Positions 45,085 through 56,258 are shown, numbered from the stretch's first letter. The stretch: DNA of 64,000 nucleotides from Oreohelix idahoensis (GCA_024509875.1 JAMPIV010015268.1:1-64000); one strand, 5' to 3'. Numbers and translations are program-made. The notes: a model not told the origin generated them from the letters alone.

Positions 45085-45240
45085 TTTTACTTACTTAGTC
45101 GTTCCTCTTCTATGCTGGGGTGTAGAGATTTTTGCCAGAGAGAGAGAGCGTTATACTATTCTATCGGCGGTCTTTCTCGTGGTCTGATTCCAGTCCAGTC
45201 CTCGGTCCTTCAGATATTTATGGTTTCTAAAGTTGTTGTG
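45085..45240 (-). mobile_element. 5'-truncated 3' end of the 59-kb LINE family
   Basis: Corresponds to 59,476-59,620: the tail CTTACTTAGTCGTTCC, then the frame YLKDRGLDWNQTTRKTADRIV against FLKDRGLEWNLARRKTADRIV. It fuses at about 45,240 to the Helitron helicase frame, so it probably inserted into that gene. Confidence 0.75.
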
Positions 45241-45716
45241 AGTGTTCGGAAAAACGCTTTCAAGTAATTCTTGAACAGACATGACCACATTGCAAAAATC
45301 AAATGGAAACGAAATCAGATTATTAGCTGGATTCGAAAGAAACTTGCCATCACCAAGGCACAACAATTGATGAGCAAAGTTGTATGGTTGTATGCAGTTG
45401 TATCTTCAAATAAGAGTACTATCGTATTGGTGGTCAGTCTAATTTTCTGAATGTGTCTCCAAAGGTATGATGCTTTGAGGGAAGAATTTCGTTCATCTGC
45501 CAGTGTTGATCATGGAGTAACTGGTAATGTTTGACGAATGTCACCAGAAATCACCACTGAAGCCCCTCCCATTGGAAGGGTACTTCCCGCAATATCGTGC
45601 ACAGCCAGATCAAGAGCTTCATGAGCTCTCATATGTGACATAAAGCACTCATCCCATACAATGAGTTTGCATTTTTTAGCACTTGCACTTGTCCAGAGCC
45701 TTTGCCAATGTTACAA
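45240..45716 (-). pseudogene. Helitron PIF1-like helicase fragment (Walker B to motif IV region)
   Basis: On the minus strand the reading is KKCKLIVWDECFMSHMRAHE (Walker B, DE), LPMGGASVVISGDIRQTLPV (GD-RQTLPV motif), STLADERNSSLKASYLWRH, IQKIRLTTN, LGDGKF and FPFDFC...ELLESVFPNTHNN. This is the order found in Helitron/Helentron Rep-helicases, which unwind DNA in rolling-circle transposition. There is an in-frame stop after LPVTP and frame breaks near 45,400. The Walker A part is missing, and the C-terminal end is replaced by the LINE tail. Confidence 0.85.
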
Positions 45717-45724
45717 ATGCTAGA

Positions 45725-46135
45725 TATTGAGTCCGTGGTTATATTAGCGCTCATGTCCAAATATCAATAACTTTACATTCTGGGCGGGTTTCAATATTTT
45801 AGAATGTTTTTTTTTAAATGTCGACTCTTTTGTAATTTTTTTTAATTACGCCCTGTTTAACCTAGACTCAGGTACGTTGGTTATATTAGGGCGCATGTCC
45901 GACTTTTTTTGGCGATGTGCACCCCGTTCAAACTAGACACAGGGTCCGTTGGTTACATTAGAGCGCATGCGCAAATATAAAACACCGTGCGGTCTACTTT
46001 AATTTGGCTTCCGTGAGATTTAAAAAAATATTTGCCTCGTTTTTGCGAGGCGCTCACCATTCAACCTAGGCACACCGTCTATTGGTTATATCGTGTCGCA
46101 TTTCCTAACATAAAAGACCTTATGGTATAGTTTTA
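45725..46135. repeat. Decayed tandem units next to the Helitron fragment
   Basis: The block GTCCGTTGGTTATATTAG-GCGCATGTCC recurs at about 45,733, 45,872, 45,945 and 46,077. In later units it is preceded by GCG-GGCGCTCACC and TTCAACCTAGACACAGG. Spacing is irregular (142, 72 and 133 bp). Such arrays occur in Helitron-like non-autonomous elements, but no end was identified. Confidence 0.6.
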
Positions 46136-46587
46136 ACGTATATGAACCCTGAAAATCCAGTGTGTGAGTTTGGATTTCAATCCGCTTTTAACACTTATTC
46201 CTATTAAATTTATATAGTCAAATACAATAAACACTGCATAGAACCAAACATTTTTTTTTAAATTTTCACTTAAAGTGTAAAAGCGCAATAAATAATTTTA
46301 AATTGCGTTACAAAATAATTCAGATTGGCTTTATCAATTGCAAAAATGAAAGACTGCTTTTATCCTTTTGATAATTTTCCTTGATTTCTCTCATAAAGTT
46401 TTCTCCCTTGATTCAGCCTTTAAATGTATATAAAAAAAACTATGAAAAAAGTTCAATTCAAAACCAAAACGATGTGGTCAAGGCGTTACCCAGGAGAATC
46501 TGAAGAGTAACTTTGTCAAATTTCAAGAAGAAATTTCAAGGCATAAAGATATGTATAATGCACAAACAAAACAACAAACATTCACTG

Positions 46588-46745
<158 letters not shown>

Positions 46746-46948
46746 GGAAATGGAACTCTAAGACACGGAGATGGTGCCTGTATGTAGAAAGAATGACAGA
46801 AAAGATATAGAACAAGGATAGGATCGCATTTAGACAACCAGCTAATAGCGTGTGCTTAACGCTTGATAGGGCGCAGAAAGGTGAAGAACAAAAATATATA
46901 TGTACAGTATATTACAAGGCATTCACACACAAACACACATAGAGCAGA

Positions 46949-47056
46949 TATGAGATAGTGGAATAATTAAGCCTCACTACTGTATATGAGATTGTGGAAT
47001 AATTAAGCCTCACTACTGTATATGAGATAGTGGAATAATTAAGCCTCACTACTGTA
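46949..47056. repeat. Three tandem 36-bp repeats
   Basis: Units start TATGAGATAGTGGAATAATT and end CTCACTACTGTA, at 46,949, 46,985 and 47,021. They differ by one base (GATAG/GATTG). Confidence 0.95.
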
Positions 47057-47081
47057 TATTCAGTCTCCTCATTTAAAATAA

Positions 47082-47180
47082 ATTTGCTGCATGAACCACT
47101 ACTGCAAGAGCATATATATAATGTAAGTTTCCTACAAAGGGGTGCAGCGGCAATGATAGCTCCGTGCTCTACGGGACGAG
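47082..47180 (+). repeat. Dispersed repeat, partner of 52,088-52,190
   Basis: Shares TTGCTGCATGAACCAC, ACT.CAAG and GATCGTTCCGTGCTC-like blocks with 52,088-52,190. Family not recognised. Confidence 0.5.
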
Positions 47181-47460
47181 ACGCGGGAAATTAATGAATC
47201 ATCATAATCCATAATTCTCGCCGTTTGTACGTGGTCACATCTAAGAGATGCAACTGTGATTGAAAGTTAGACATTAATTGTATTGTTTCCCTTATATGTA
47301 CTCACCCGAAAATAGTAACACTCAACGAAGAAAAGTGGATGTAGAACCCAGTTTCATTCCGGAAACGGATTTAACTCATCATTTTGTTAAAAATAACCTT
47401 AAAATGTAAGTTTTTGATTGTTTCTTCAATACAAAATTGTAATTTAAAGTATTGCAGACT

Positions 47461-47845
47461 TATTATTATGGATCAAAATGATAAGATGGCTGCTGCAGAA
47501 ATTATCACTGGCACTAATAAGGGAGAACGAGTCTTAATTCCTGACATTGACTTAGAACCGAGCGAGCGCAGTTTGCCATTTAGGATGCGACGTCGTCAAT
47601 TCCCAGTGATTTTAGCATTTGCAATGACAATCAATAAAGCACTAGGACAATCTTTTGATAACGTAGGAGTTTTCCTTCCTGAACCTATTTTCGGACACGG
47701 CCAGCTCTATGTCGCCCTCACCCGAGGAACATATCATGAAAACTTGAAAGTTTTTGTTAAAAACACTTTTTATCAGGGAACATTCTTTGAAACACAACCA
47801 CGCACTTTCACAACAAATGTTGTCATCAAAGAACTTTTATATTGA
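47461..47845 (+). pseudogene. Helitron PIF1-like helicase C-terminal fragment
   Basis: The plus-strand frame gives AEIITGTNKGERVLIPDIDL, FRMRRRQFPVILAFAMTINK, ALGQSFDNVGVFLPEP and GHGQLYVALTRGTYHENLKV. These are the last helicase motifs (V and VI) of Helitron Rep-helicases and end in the usual ALSR/ALTR motif. The frame is open to a stop at 47,845. Its orientation is opposite to the upstream helicase fragment at 45,240-45,716, so the two cannot be exons of one gene as assembled. Confidence 0.85.
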
Positions 47846-48719
47846 ATTAAAACATATTTTAAAAATATATTACAGTTTTTGATTTACTTCCGTCATTAAT
47901 GGCGGGTTATTGCTAGTATTAAATATTTCTCCTTCGCTGACTATCCTGTGTATCCTATATTTAAATCACAGACATGCTCACATATTCTGGCCAGATGCAT
48001 ATCATGTCTATCCATCCACGGAGAAAAGTTACCCCATAAATAGAAGCAATATCAAACAATATATAATTTTTGAAGAGTCACGAAGCTTGATAGAATCTCT
48101 AAGAGACAACACGTGATCTAATAGATGTTTAAAGAGAAAACACGTGATCCAATTACCCACATTCAGCGATTCTGAATGCTTCCGGAGTTCAACGATGCAC
48201 TGATAACAAAACAAACAAAAAACAGAACCAAAAAAACAAAACAAAAACAATTACATACCCAGAGGGACACCGTTTCTAGTTTCCTTTGAAATTCTTCTCC
48301 TCTTGTTCTTTTTTAACTTCTACTTTATCGTCGTCTTTAGCTTATGCTACCTCGCGGTGATGGAAGTATTATTGCCGGCACTTCGTTTATAAACCTCCAT
48401 CACTCTTTTGATCCATCCATCTGTGGTAATCATTAGGCCCTACGATGGGGAAGGGGTGAGGGAGAGAACCAGCTGAGCCATTTGGCCTGGGCTTATTTCC
48501 CCCCGAGAGGGGGGACTCTATTATACTATTTAAATAATTTACCTGCCTTTATTTACTTTCAATTATTTTTACCCCCCCCCCCCCCTGTTTTCCAAAACAA
48601 TTAGGGGGCCTCACAATATGAAATAGCCCAGGGCCTCATCCGAGCTCTCAAAATGTCTACTAAGCACAACCTGTATCTTACAACTCATGAGCCGGTCTGG
48701 CTCCCAAAGGTCGGGACAT

Positions 48720-49266
48720 TTCTGTTCTCTATGTTTTTATGTACACTGAAGCATTGTTTAATGCCGACTATTTTGTCTTATTATCAGTGTTTCTTGTTGT
48801 ATGTTGCTGACTGTCGACGCTTTACACTAATTTTCGTCACTGTCATGTTGCCGACCATTTTATTTGGCATTGATTTTTCCCATTTGTCGTCTCATTGTGA
48901 TGGTGTCATATATTTTATTTTATACTGTACTGATGTTTAACATTGTATGTCTCATTGTGATGGTGTCATATATTTTATCTTATACTGTACTGATGTTTCA
49001 CATTGTATGTCTCATTGTGATGGTGTCATATATTTTATTTTATACTGTACTGATGTTTAACATTGTATGTCTCATTGTGATGGTGTCATATATTTTATCT
49101 GATACTGTACTGATGTTTAACATTGTATGTCTCATTGTGATGGTGTCATATATTTTATCTTATACTGTACTGATGTTTAACATTGTATGTCTCATTGTGA
49201 TGTTGTCGTCTATTTTATCTTATACTGTACTGATGTTTAACATTGTATGTCTCATTGTAATGTTGC
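48720..49266. repeat. Minisatellite, 60-bp unit
   Basis: Six well-conserved 60-bp units from about 48,890 (GTCTCATTGTGATGGTGTCA, ATATTTTATCTTATACTGTA, CTGATGTTTAACATTGTAT), with more degenerate units upstream to about 48,720. The unit length is a multiple of three, so frames stay open through the array; this is not evidence of coding. Confidence 0.93.
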
Positions 49267-49308
49267 TGATTACATACCTGCATTGCCCGTTTGCTCCGCA
49301 AGGCGTAA

Positions 49309-49376
49309 ATGCCATCAACAAACATATGCCATCAACAAACATATGCCATCAACAAACATATGCCATCAACAAACAT
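49309..49376. repeat. Four tandem 17-bp repeats
   Basis: Perfect copies of ATGCCATCAACAAACAT at 49,309, 49,326, 49,343 and 49,360. Confidence 0.95.
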
Positions 49377-49639
49377 ATGCCTAGTCTATCTGTCACGTGT
49401 CATTAATTCAAGGTCTTTTCACGTCGTCCTCATCCCTTTCATGTCTCTTTCCAGTTGTCTTCTCCTTTTGTTTGTTTGGTAACGCTCTGCCTCTCTCACC
49501 CTGGTGATCCCAGAAAAAGGACTGTCTTGTAAAGCGATCTACAAGCGTGGTAGGTTAGTGTGTTATAATTCTTCGCTGCTATATCGTGCCCCGGTAACAC
49601 TCGGGTGATATCGCTGATTTTTTATAGAACCTTATACTG

Positions 49640-50280
49640 TTGTCTCTCACCGTATGCCTCATTGCTGCATTTCAGCAGTTTTACCTTACTTTGATGTTTC
49701 TCACTATATGTCTCATGTGACGTCACTGACTCGTTTATCTTACTGAAATTTCCCACTATATGTGTAATGTGACGTCACGGACTGGCTTATCTTACTGATG
49801 TTTCCCACTATATGTCACGTGTGACGTCACTGACTGGTTTATCATACTGATGTTTCCCACTATATGTCTCATGTGACGTCACTGACTGGTTTAATTTACT
49901 GATGGTTCTCACAATATGTCTCATGTGACGTCACTTACTCGTTTAACTTACTGATGGTTCTCACAATATGTCTCATGTGACGTCACTTACTGGTTTATCT
50001 TACTGATATTTCCCACTATATGTCTCATGTGACGTCACTGACTGGTTTAACTTACTGATGGTTCTCACAATATGTCTCATGTGACGTCACTTACTGGTTT
50101 ATCTTACTGATATTTCCCACTATATGTCTCATGTGACGTCACTGACTGGTTTAACTTACTGATGGTTCTCACAATATGTCTCATGTGACGTCACTTACTG
50201 GTTTATCTTACTGATATTTCCCACTATATGTCTCGTGACGTTTCTGACTCATTTATCTTACACTGGTGATTCCCACTATA
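49640..50280. repeat. Minisatellite, about 52-bp unit with TGACGTCA palindromes
   Basis: About twelve units of CACTATATGTCTCATGTGAC, GTCACTGACTGG, TTTATCTTACTGATGTTTCC. Ten carry a perfect TGACGTCA and one a damaged version (TGACGTTT, about 50,236). Late units alternate two types (ACTGACTGGTTTAACTTACT and ACTTACTGGTTTATCTTACT), a 104-bp higher-order period. The unit aligns with the 60-bp minisatellite upstream. The array is cut by a LINE fragment at about 50,281 and continues in degraded form past 50,525. Confidence 0.92.
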
Positions 50281-50523
50281 TCTTCTTCTTTGGTCAATGG
50301 CCGATAACTGACAAAGCTATCAGTGACCATCACGTTTCGTATCGTCTTGTAGGGCAGCAACCAGCAGTCTCCACTTTTCTAGATCGGCAGCCGTCATTCA
50401 TATGGTATAAGCTCTTGTTCATGCTTTACATCTCTGCCTCCACAGTTCTATGCCAGGCAGCTTTTGACCGGCCTCGCTTTCGCTTTCCTTCTGGAGTCCA
50501 TAACATGGCAGTAGTGGTGATTT
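50281..50523 (-). mobile_element. 5'-truncated RTE-like LINE, 3' end
   Basis: Same family as 6,437-9,730. The minus-strand frame contains AMLWTPEGKRKRGRSKAAWH and RTVEAEM, then SRKVETAGCCPTRR, and the tail ends GGCCATTGACCAAAGAAGAAG. It was inserted into the 52-bp minisatellite. Confidence 0.8.
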
Positions 50524-50689
50524 ACACTGATATTCTCAACGTCATTTTGCGTCTATTTTACCTTGTAGTGATTTTCCCACTAACTGTCTAGTTGCAAGTT
50601 TACTGTTAGTTCCTCTTCTCATGAGACACATAGTGATGTTATAAATGTGCGTGAGGAGTGTATCAAGGATCGCTTTAATTTACTTCAAG

Positions 50690-50865
50690 GATGTTTGGAT
50701 GAAGGGTTAATGTCAAGAGTTCGACAACGCTATAATTTGGAAGTTGACACCAAGAGATGTGTAGGAAATAGCCTGTCAGAGTGTATCATCATGGCAATTG
50801 AAAGACAGCCGTGTATATGCGTTACAGCCAACCTTTGGTGCGGAGATGGCATCCCATCTTATATA
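50690..50865 (+). mobile_element. 3' fragment of the RTE family of 57,603-58,689
   Basis: The frame gives RYNLEVDTKRCVGNSLSECI and VTANLWCGDG. This aligns with KWEDNIKRWTGKSLSECTTK and TANLCCGDG at the C-terminus of the intact RTE frame. Heavily diverged. Confidence 0.7.
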
Positions 50866-50904
50866 ATGCGTGCCTAGCATTACGTTTAAAAAAAAGGCTG
50901 CCCC

Positions 50905-51197
50905 TTAACTCTTTCAGTCCCAAGCAAGAAAGCGGGTTTGGCCCAAACAAAAATGGCCATACCAGTATGTTTTTATTGTTTTTGTTTGGAAATAATTTTT
51001 TAAAATGTCATTATTCATAAATAATAAAAGTCCATAATGGATGGCTATACTTTAAGAAAATAGCGTTTTTGAGTTGTCAAAATTAGAAAACAGCCCTATA
51101 AAGGATCAAGAGATATGAAAGCCAGTATACTGTTGATTGGGCTAAATGGGTCTAGCGGGAAGTACAGTATACTGGCTCTTGGGGGTTAAAGAGTTAA
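50905..51197. mobile_element. piggyBac-like MITE (TTAA target)
   Basis: A 293-bp unit flanked by TTAA at 50,905-50,908 and 51,194-51,197. The ends form an inverted repeat, CTCTTTCAGTCCCAAG on the left and CTCTTTAACCCCCAAG when the right end is reverse-complemented. No coding sequence is inside. The TTAA target with CT/CCC-rich ends is the usual signature of piggyBac-type miniature elements. Confidence 0.7.
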
Positions 51198-52405
51198 CTG
51201 ATACTGCCGGAAGGGAATGAAGTGTTAGGGATTCCCCCATACCAGGTCTTAGCTTTATGAGGTGGGAGTGGCAAGCTCCCTTCCTTTGCCTTTCTTAACT
51301 CGAGAGCACAGTCATGTATCCATTTACAGGTAAGTAGACTGGTGCGTGATTCTACGTGACTTTGAACCTGGTAGCTTTGCTCCCAGAAGCAAGTGTTCCA
51401 GCTTCAGAAGATATTTTTAAAAATAGCTTTTATACCCTTAACCCGTATCTGATATCCTGCCGGTTGTTGCATCTTGTCCACCTTAATTAAAACATCCAGT
51501 TCATGTAATTACCTAGCTTTTTCAGATCATTTATTATTTTTATATATCAATGCTTTCTCCTGTTAATCCCTTCTATTATTTTTCTTTTCTGTGTAATCAT
51601 AGTTGTTTACTATGCGCTTATTCTTTTGTCCACTTCTATTACTTTGTTCCCTTTTGTTGATTCATAGGATGATCCAGTGTTTCCACATATCATATACTTG
51701 AAGCGTCAATGGAGTAATCAGAATTTTTTTAATCAATATGTTAATGCAGGGCTTTCCAACTTTGAGTACATTTACCCCCTCCCCCCTCCCCCCCCCCCTT
51801 TTCCACAGAATGTACGAGAAGCTAGTCAATATAGTATGGGAAATATCTAATGAATAACTTTATTGATCATATTGAAATATTCAAAAAGTAGTAGCGGCAA
51901 CTCATGTTGTATTAAAAATGACGTCATGTAAAACAATTACGTAGACGCGCGTGCAGAGCAACGGTCTATTGAATTTTGGTCAGTTGCCGTTTGGAAGTGT
52001 CTCCAGCCGGTCGGGCTGTGTTTTAGATGTGTCCTTTTGAGACCGCTGTGTCCGTCTTCATGCGCTGACAACCTCATCATGTCATAGAAATTGCTGCATG
52101 AACCACCACTTCAAGCGCCGCTGGATGCGCTGATACGATCTTCTTGCACTCACACATGCTAAAGTGATCGTTCCGTGCTCCATAACGAGCAACAAAGAAG
52201 AAAAACTGTTTGTTACTGAGCAAAATCACCGAACAAAAAAACAAAAGCGCTGATCAGCTGTTTTAAATATATGTGTCTAAATGTATTTACTTACAATAGA
52301 GATCCTTTTTCTAATTGATCAATGTTATCTTGAGGACCCAAAAAAGACGTTTCCTATGTTAGGGCTTTTTAAAGGCAAGCTAAAAAGTTAAAACTGTTTT
52401 TATAA
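51198..52405. other. No recognisable gene
   Basis: Contains a C/T low-complexity run at 51,775-51,800 and the dispersed repeat at 52,088-52,190. No domain or RNA gene seen. Confidence 0.4.
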
Positions 52406-52409
52406 GTTA

Positions 52410-52656
52410 TGTAATGGAAGATCGTCTGAATGACAGTCATCAGAGCGCTGGTCTCTCGCTGCAAAGGTACCTGGCTCGAAACACAGTGGCGTCACGCTGT
52501 TGTCTGTCATGCGGTAAAACGATACCTGGCCTTGCTCTCGAGTTAGGGAGGGCAAAAGCAGGGATGGTAATTGTTCACACCATCTCTCGAAGCTGGACTT
52601 AGTAAAGTTAAATCAACACTTCACTCCCCTACGACAGTACTAGCTATGGACTACCT
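52410..52656 (+). mobile_element. SINE (family 2), copy 1
   Basis: Shares with 53,255-53,482, 53,500-53,667 and 58,703-58,816 the body GAGTTAGG-AGG-CAAA-GCAG-GA, ACTTCACTCCCC and the end CTATGGACTACCTTT. A tRNA-like head is suggested by GAGCGCTGGTCTCTCGC and a B-box-like GGCTCGAAACACA (about 52,471). The tRNA fold is not intact. Confidence 0.65.
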
Positions 52657-53254
52657 TTATCTTGTTATGTCATGGAAACATAATGGATCAGTCTAGGAGC
52701 GAAGGATTTAAACTTGCCTTTACTGTTTGTGGATTTAATATGAAGCATTTTATTTTTGAGATTGTATTCCCAGACAGAATCTACGATTGGCTAACAAGCG
52801 TCGGCAAACTACGGCCTCTGTGCCGAATGCGGCCAGCGGCTTTACTTTATCCGGCCCGTCAATAATGTATCAACCTTTTGATTCAGTGAACCATTTCATA
52901 TTACGTCAAAGCAAACTGGAGAATAGAGCTAATTTTACATTGTTTTTGGCATTGTTTCAAAGTCAAGGATAATTTTGTCTCAAAACACAAAAATAAATAA
53001 ATAAAAGTCTATTCCTCAAAGTAATTTCCCCCCTCCCCCCCTCCCCCCGCCTCAAATACGAGTGTACATAATGATTTTCTGCAATAAATGTATTCTAATA
53101 ATGAATAAATGTGTGCTGAAGTTTTTTTCTTCTAATCTTGTAAACATCCTAGATTTTACCACGTCCTCTTAGTATACGACAACTAAAGTATTTACTTTCT
53201 GGTCCGTCTATTTAACAAGAAAATCTACCGACACCTGGGGTACGCTGTTAGGAT

Positions 53255-53482
53255 GCTTTCCTAGTCTGATTGACCGAGATGTTAGAGCGATGATCTTTCA
53301 CAGCAAAGTATGCGCTTGATTCACGGTATTTACACTCTCCTGTCTACCCAGCTGTAAATGGGTAGCTGATTTTACTCGTGAGTTAAGGAGAAGGCAGCGA
53401 TGAAAGGAACTGGTCACTCCCCAACTCTCTATACTGGACCTAGTATAATGAAGTCTCTGAGTATCTGCTATGGGACTACGTT
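53255..53482 (+). mobile_element. SINE (family 2), copy 2
   Basis: Tail structure as in copy 1: TGGGTAGCTGATTTTACTCG, TGAGTTAAGGAGAAGGCAGC, AACTGGTCACTCCCC and TATCTGCTATGGGACTACG, followed by a T-run. The head has an A-box-like GACCGAGATGTTAGAG and a B-box-like GCTTGATTCACGG. Confidence 0.65.
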
Positions 53483-53499
53483 TTTTTTTTTAACATCTC

Positions 53500-53667
53500 G
53501 TGGCACATTTACAGGGTTCCGGGTACTAGACCTGGTGGTGTCACGCTTTTGGATCTACTCATGAGTTAGGAAAGACAAAGGCAGCGAGAAAGAGAACTGC
53601 TTACCCCATCACATAAATAACTCTTCACTCCCAAACAGCAGTTTCTGCTATGGGGCTACATTAACCT
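53500..53667 (+). mobile_element. SINE (family 2), copy 3, 5'-truncated
   Basis: Contains CATGAGTTAGGAAAGACAAA, GGCAGCGAGAAAGAGAACTG, CTTCACTCCC and TCTGCTATGGGGCTACA. It directly follows copy 2 in the same orientation. Confidence 0.6.
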
Positions 53668-53699
53668 TTATTCCACGATATTCACACTATATCCCATGC

Positions 53700-53985
53700 C
53701 TTGCAGTGATCTGTCGCCACGGTATCACAGTAGTTAATACACTGACTTCCTAACTCAGTGGTCCATGGCTCGATCCCCAGTTGAGGTTTGATTTTTTTAG
53801 ACCGCAAACGGCCCTGGGGTCGACACAGCCTCATGAATTGGGTACCAGAGCAACTCTGGGAAGGTTAAGGTGGCGGCGGGATGCTTACCACATCACCCCT
53901 AGTGCGCCGATGGTCAAGAAAATAAGGGCCTTACACCATATTCCCGATATGCCTCAAAATCGTGTAACTAGATCTTTGCAGTGAT
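53700..53985 (+). mobile_element. tRNA-derived SINE (family 3)
   Basis: The head GTCGCCACGGTATCACAGTA ... TGGCTCGATCCCCAGTTGAG has plausible A and B boxes (B box GGCTCGATCCC at about 53,766). The body differs from family 2. The 3' limit is approximate. Confidence 0.5.
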
Positions 53986-54449
53986 TTGCAGAAAACACTG
54001 AATTTCAAAGGTCACTTTAAAATGTATTGAAAGTGACATATACAGTGTTAAATATATATAGCAGCTTAAACAGAACGAACATTCAATGGTCGTGCAACAT
54101 CGTCCCGTACTTGCTTGGTCAAAAAGAATTCAGTCATTCATTTATGCTCCTGTGCAGAAAGGCTCAAGGCTCGGCTTTTAACCTAAATCCTGGTGAATAG
54201 AGGCCACATGTGGAGAGTAATTTATGTATTCTTAATTGTTTCGTTTGGTTTTTAAGGACTATCTTCATTGCACACGGACAAAGCCGTCAGTGCTCCGATC
54301 CTCTCCCTTAGATCACACAAGGAGGATCTCAGCGCAGTGCACGAACTTCGTAGCACCGGCGAGAATCCCAATGTGTGTATATAATGTATAGGAATAACAC
54401 ATTCTATAAATATTTTTCTGGTGGGTAGGTTTCCTAATTTTTCAATTTT

Positions 54450-54729
54450 GCCAGGACAGCGGCCTGATAGGCCTACTCTTTACGATTTCCAACTGCAGAG
54501 GGATTTTTAACGTGCCCAACATGTACACCGGAACTCATATTTTGCGCCCTTATCCGAGAAGGTTAGGCATCCGATCTCACTACCCATGAGACGAGGCGGG
54601 AATATGACGTAATAAGGACCACTGGTTCTGGAAAAAAATTTCAATAAATTATAATCCCTCAACTGTGATTCGAACCCAGTACCTCTTGAACACGAGGCGG
54701 ACGCCAAACCTCTGAGCTACTCCGACCCC
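54450..54729 (-). mobile_element. tRNA-derived SINE (family 4)
   Basis: Read from 54,729 on the minus strand, a tRNA-like head GGGGTCGGAGTAGCTCAGAG carries a good A box, and GGTTCGAATCA at 54,666-54,676 is a good B box. These are internal promoters of RNA polymerase III. The acceptor arms do not pair, so it is not a functional tRNA. The body contains AACGTGCCC, a GTTAAAAATCCCTCTGCAG stretch and GAAATCGTAAAGAGTAGGCC. Confidence 0.75.
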
Positions 54730-55737
54730 ATAATTCTTAATTGTCAATTTAAGAACAAATAAATAAATAAATACACAAACAAATAAGTTTCGACAACAAG
54801 TGAAAGCAAATCTAAAAATAGTCGACCCAAGCTTCTAATATTTTTCAGGCGTAGGCGTATTCCTTTTTGTTTCAACAGCTAGAACATTTATTTCCCCCCT
54901 CCCTCTGATATCATTGTCCATGCAAATCTGTATTGTCCCCTCTTCGTTTCTTTTTGTTTTTGGTGTGTTTTGTTCTTCATCAATGAGTAGTTCTCTTTGT
55001 CATTTATTCTGAATCCTGGTAGTTTTTTTCTCCACCCGCCTTTAGCGATCTACATAATTCGTACTTCACTGCCATCCGCGTAAATGCGCGCAGAAACACA
55101 CATATATGTCGTCACTGAATCAACAGAACTTAATGGAATAGAACCCCCAGTGTAACTTTCTATTTCCCGCGTTATGTATGAGGAGCAGTTGGGACTTTGT
55201 TTGTCGTGGAATGTAGCAGGAATTATATTTTATGTGGTATTGACATTTTTCAGTCTAGTTGTGAGATGTTCAAACAAAACAGTAGCCCTCCCGCGGGGAA
55301 TGGAAACGGTGCGCATTAATATATAACCTCTAGACCCGGCGTTTTTAGCCGGTTGTCCACGGAAACTCTCTGGGTTAATAATAGGTCCTTAGGGATTGGT
55401 GAACTAGAAGCCAAACAATTATTATGTTCTTGTATGTGTATATGTGCTTACATGTTTAAAAAAAAATTATATTTGAAAGGAATGATACGTGATGTTCATC
55501 ACATTCCCTGTGGAACTGCTGACTTAAAACTGCACTCCAGGGGGGTGAATCGTTACCAGGAAGGCTCTCCGTCTGACACTATCCTGGGCATATGTATGCC
55601 AGATCCGTATAATGTCTCTGTCTTTATAGATCGTCTGATTATTCCACGGAATTTTCTAATCTGGGAGTTCGTCTAGTTCTTGTCGAGTAAAACTTGATGC
55701 TATGTCCCAGACCAGGTGTATTAATTTTTTGGACCTC
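54730..55737. other. No recognisable gene
   Basis: No domain, tandem repeat or RNA gene was recognised. A 107-codon frame at 55,353-55,676 shows no motif. Confidence 0.4.
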
Positions 55738-56258
55738 GATGAAGGCTGTGGACCGCTTTGATTGTCAGATGAAGGCTGTTGGCCCCTTTGATTATCAGAT
55801 GAAGGTTGTTGGCCCCTTTGATTGTCAGATGAAGGCTGTTGGCCCCTTTGATTATCAGATGAAGGTTGTTGGCCCCTTTGATTGTCAGATGAAGGCTGTT
55901 GGCCCCTTTGATTGTCAGATGAAGGTTGTTGGCCCCTTTGATTGTCAGATGAAGGTTGTTGGCCCCTTTGATTGTCAGATGAAGGTTGTTGGCCCCTTTG
56001 ATTGTCAGATGAAGGTTGTTGGGCCCCTTTGATTGTCAGATGAAGGTTGTTGGCCCCTTTGATTGTCAGATGAAGGTTGTTGGCCCCTTTGATTGTCAGA
56101 TGAAGGTTGTTGGCCCCTTTGATTGTCAGATGAAGGTTGTTGGCCCCTTTGATTGTCAGATGAAGGTTGTTGGCCCCTTTGATTGTCAGATGAAGGTTGT
56201 TGGCCCCTTTGATTGTCAGATGAAGGTTGTTGGCCCCTTTGATTGTCAGATGAAGGTA
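55738..56258. repeat. Minisatellite, 30-bp unit, about 17 copies
   Basis: Unit GATGAAGGTTGTTGGCCCCT TTGATTGTCA. The first copies alternate GATTATCA/GATTGTCA and GGTTG/GGCTG, a 60-bp higher-order pattern; the rest are almost uniform. One extra G at about 56,021 shifts frame. The 216-codon minus-strand frame thereby changes from one decapeptide repeat to another, which argues against coding. Confidence 0.95.

Noticed and set aside
48864..49406. 180-codon frame through the 60-bp repeat, hydrophobic and membrane-like
   Set aside because: A by-product of a 60-bp tandem repeat that is frame-neutral; similar units outside the frame are degenerate.
49309..50280. CRISPR-like appearance of regularly spaced repeats
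   Set aside because: Units are directly adjacent with no unique spacers, and the surroundings are eukaryotic transposons.
51749..52862. hAT transposon ends (CAGGGCTTTCCAACTTTG at 51,746; GGCAAACTACGGCC-like sequence at about 52,803)
   Set aside because: They resemble hAT termini, but no matching inverted partner, 8-bp duplication or transposase was found.
54656..54729. A functional tRNA gene
   Set aside because: A and B boxes are good, but the acceptor strands do not pair and the sequence continues into a SINE body.
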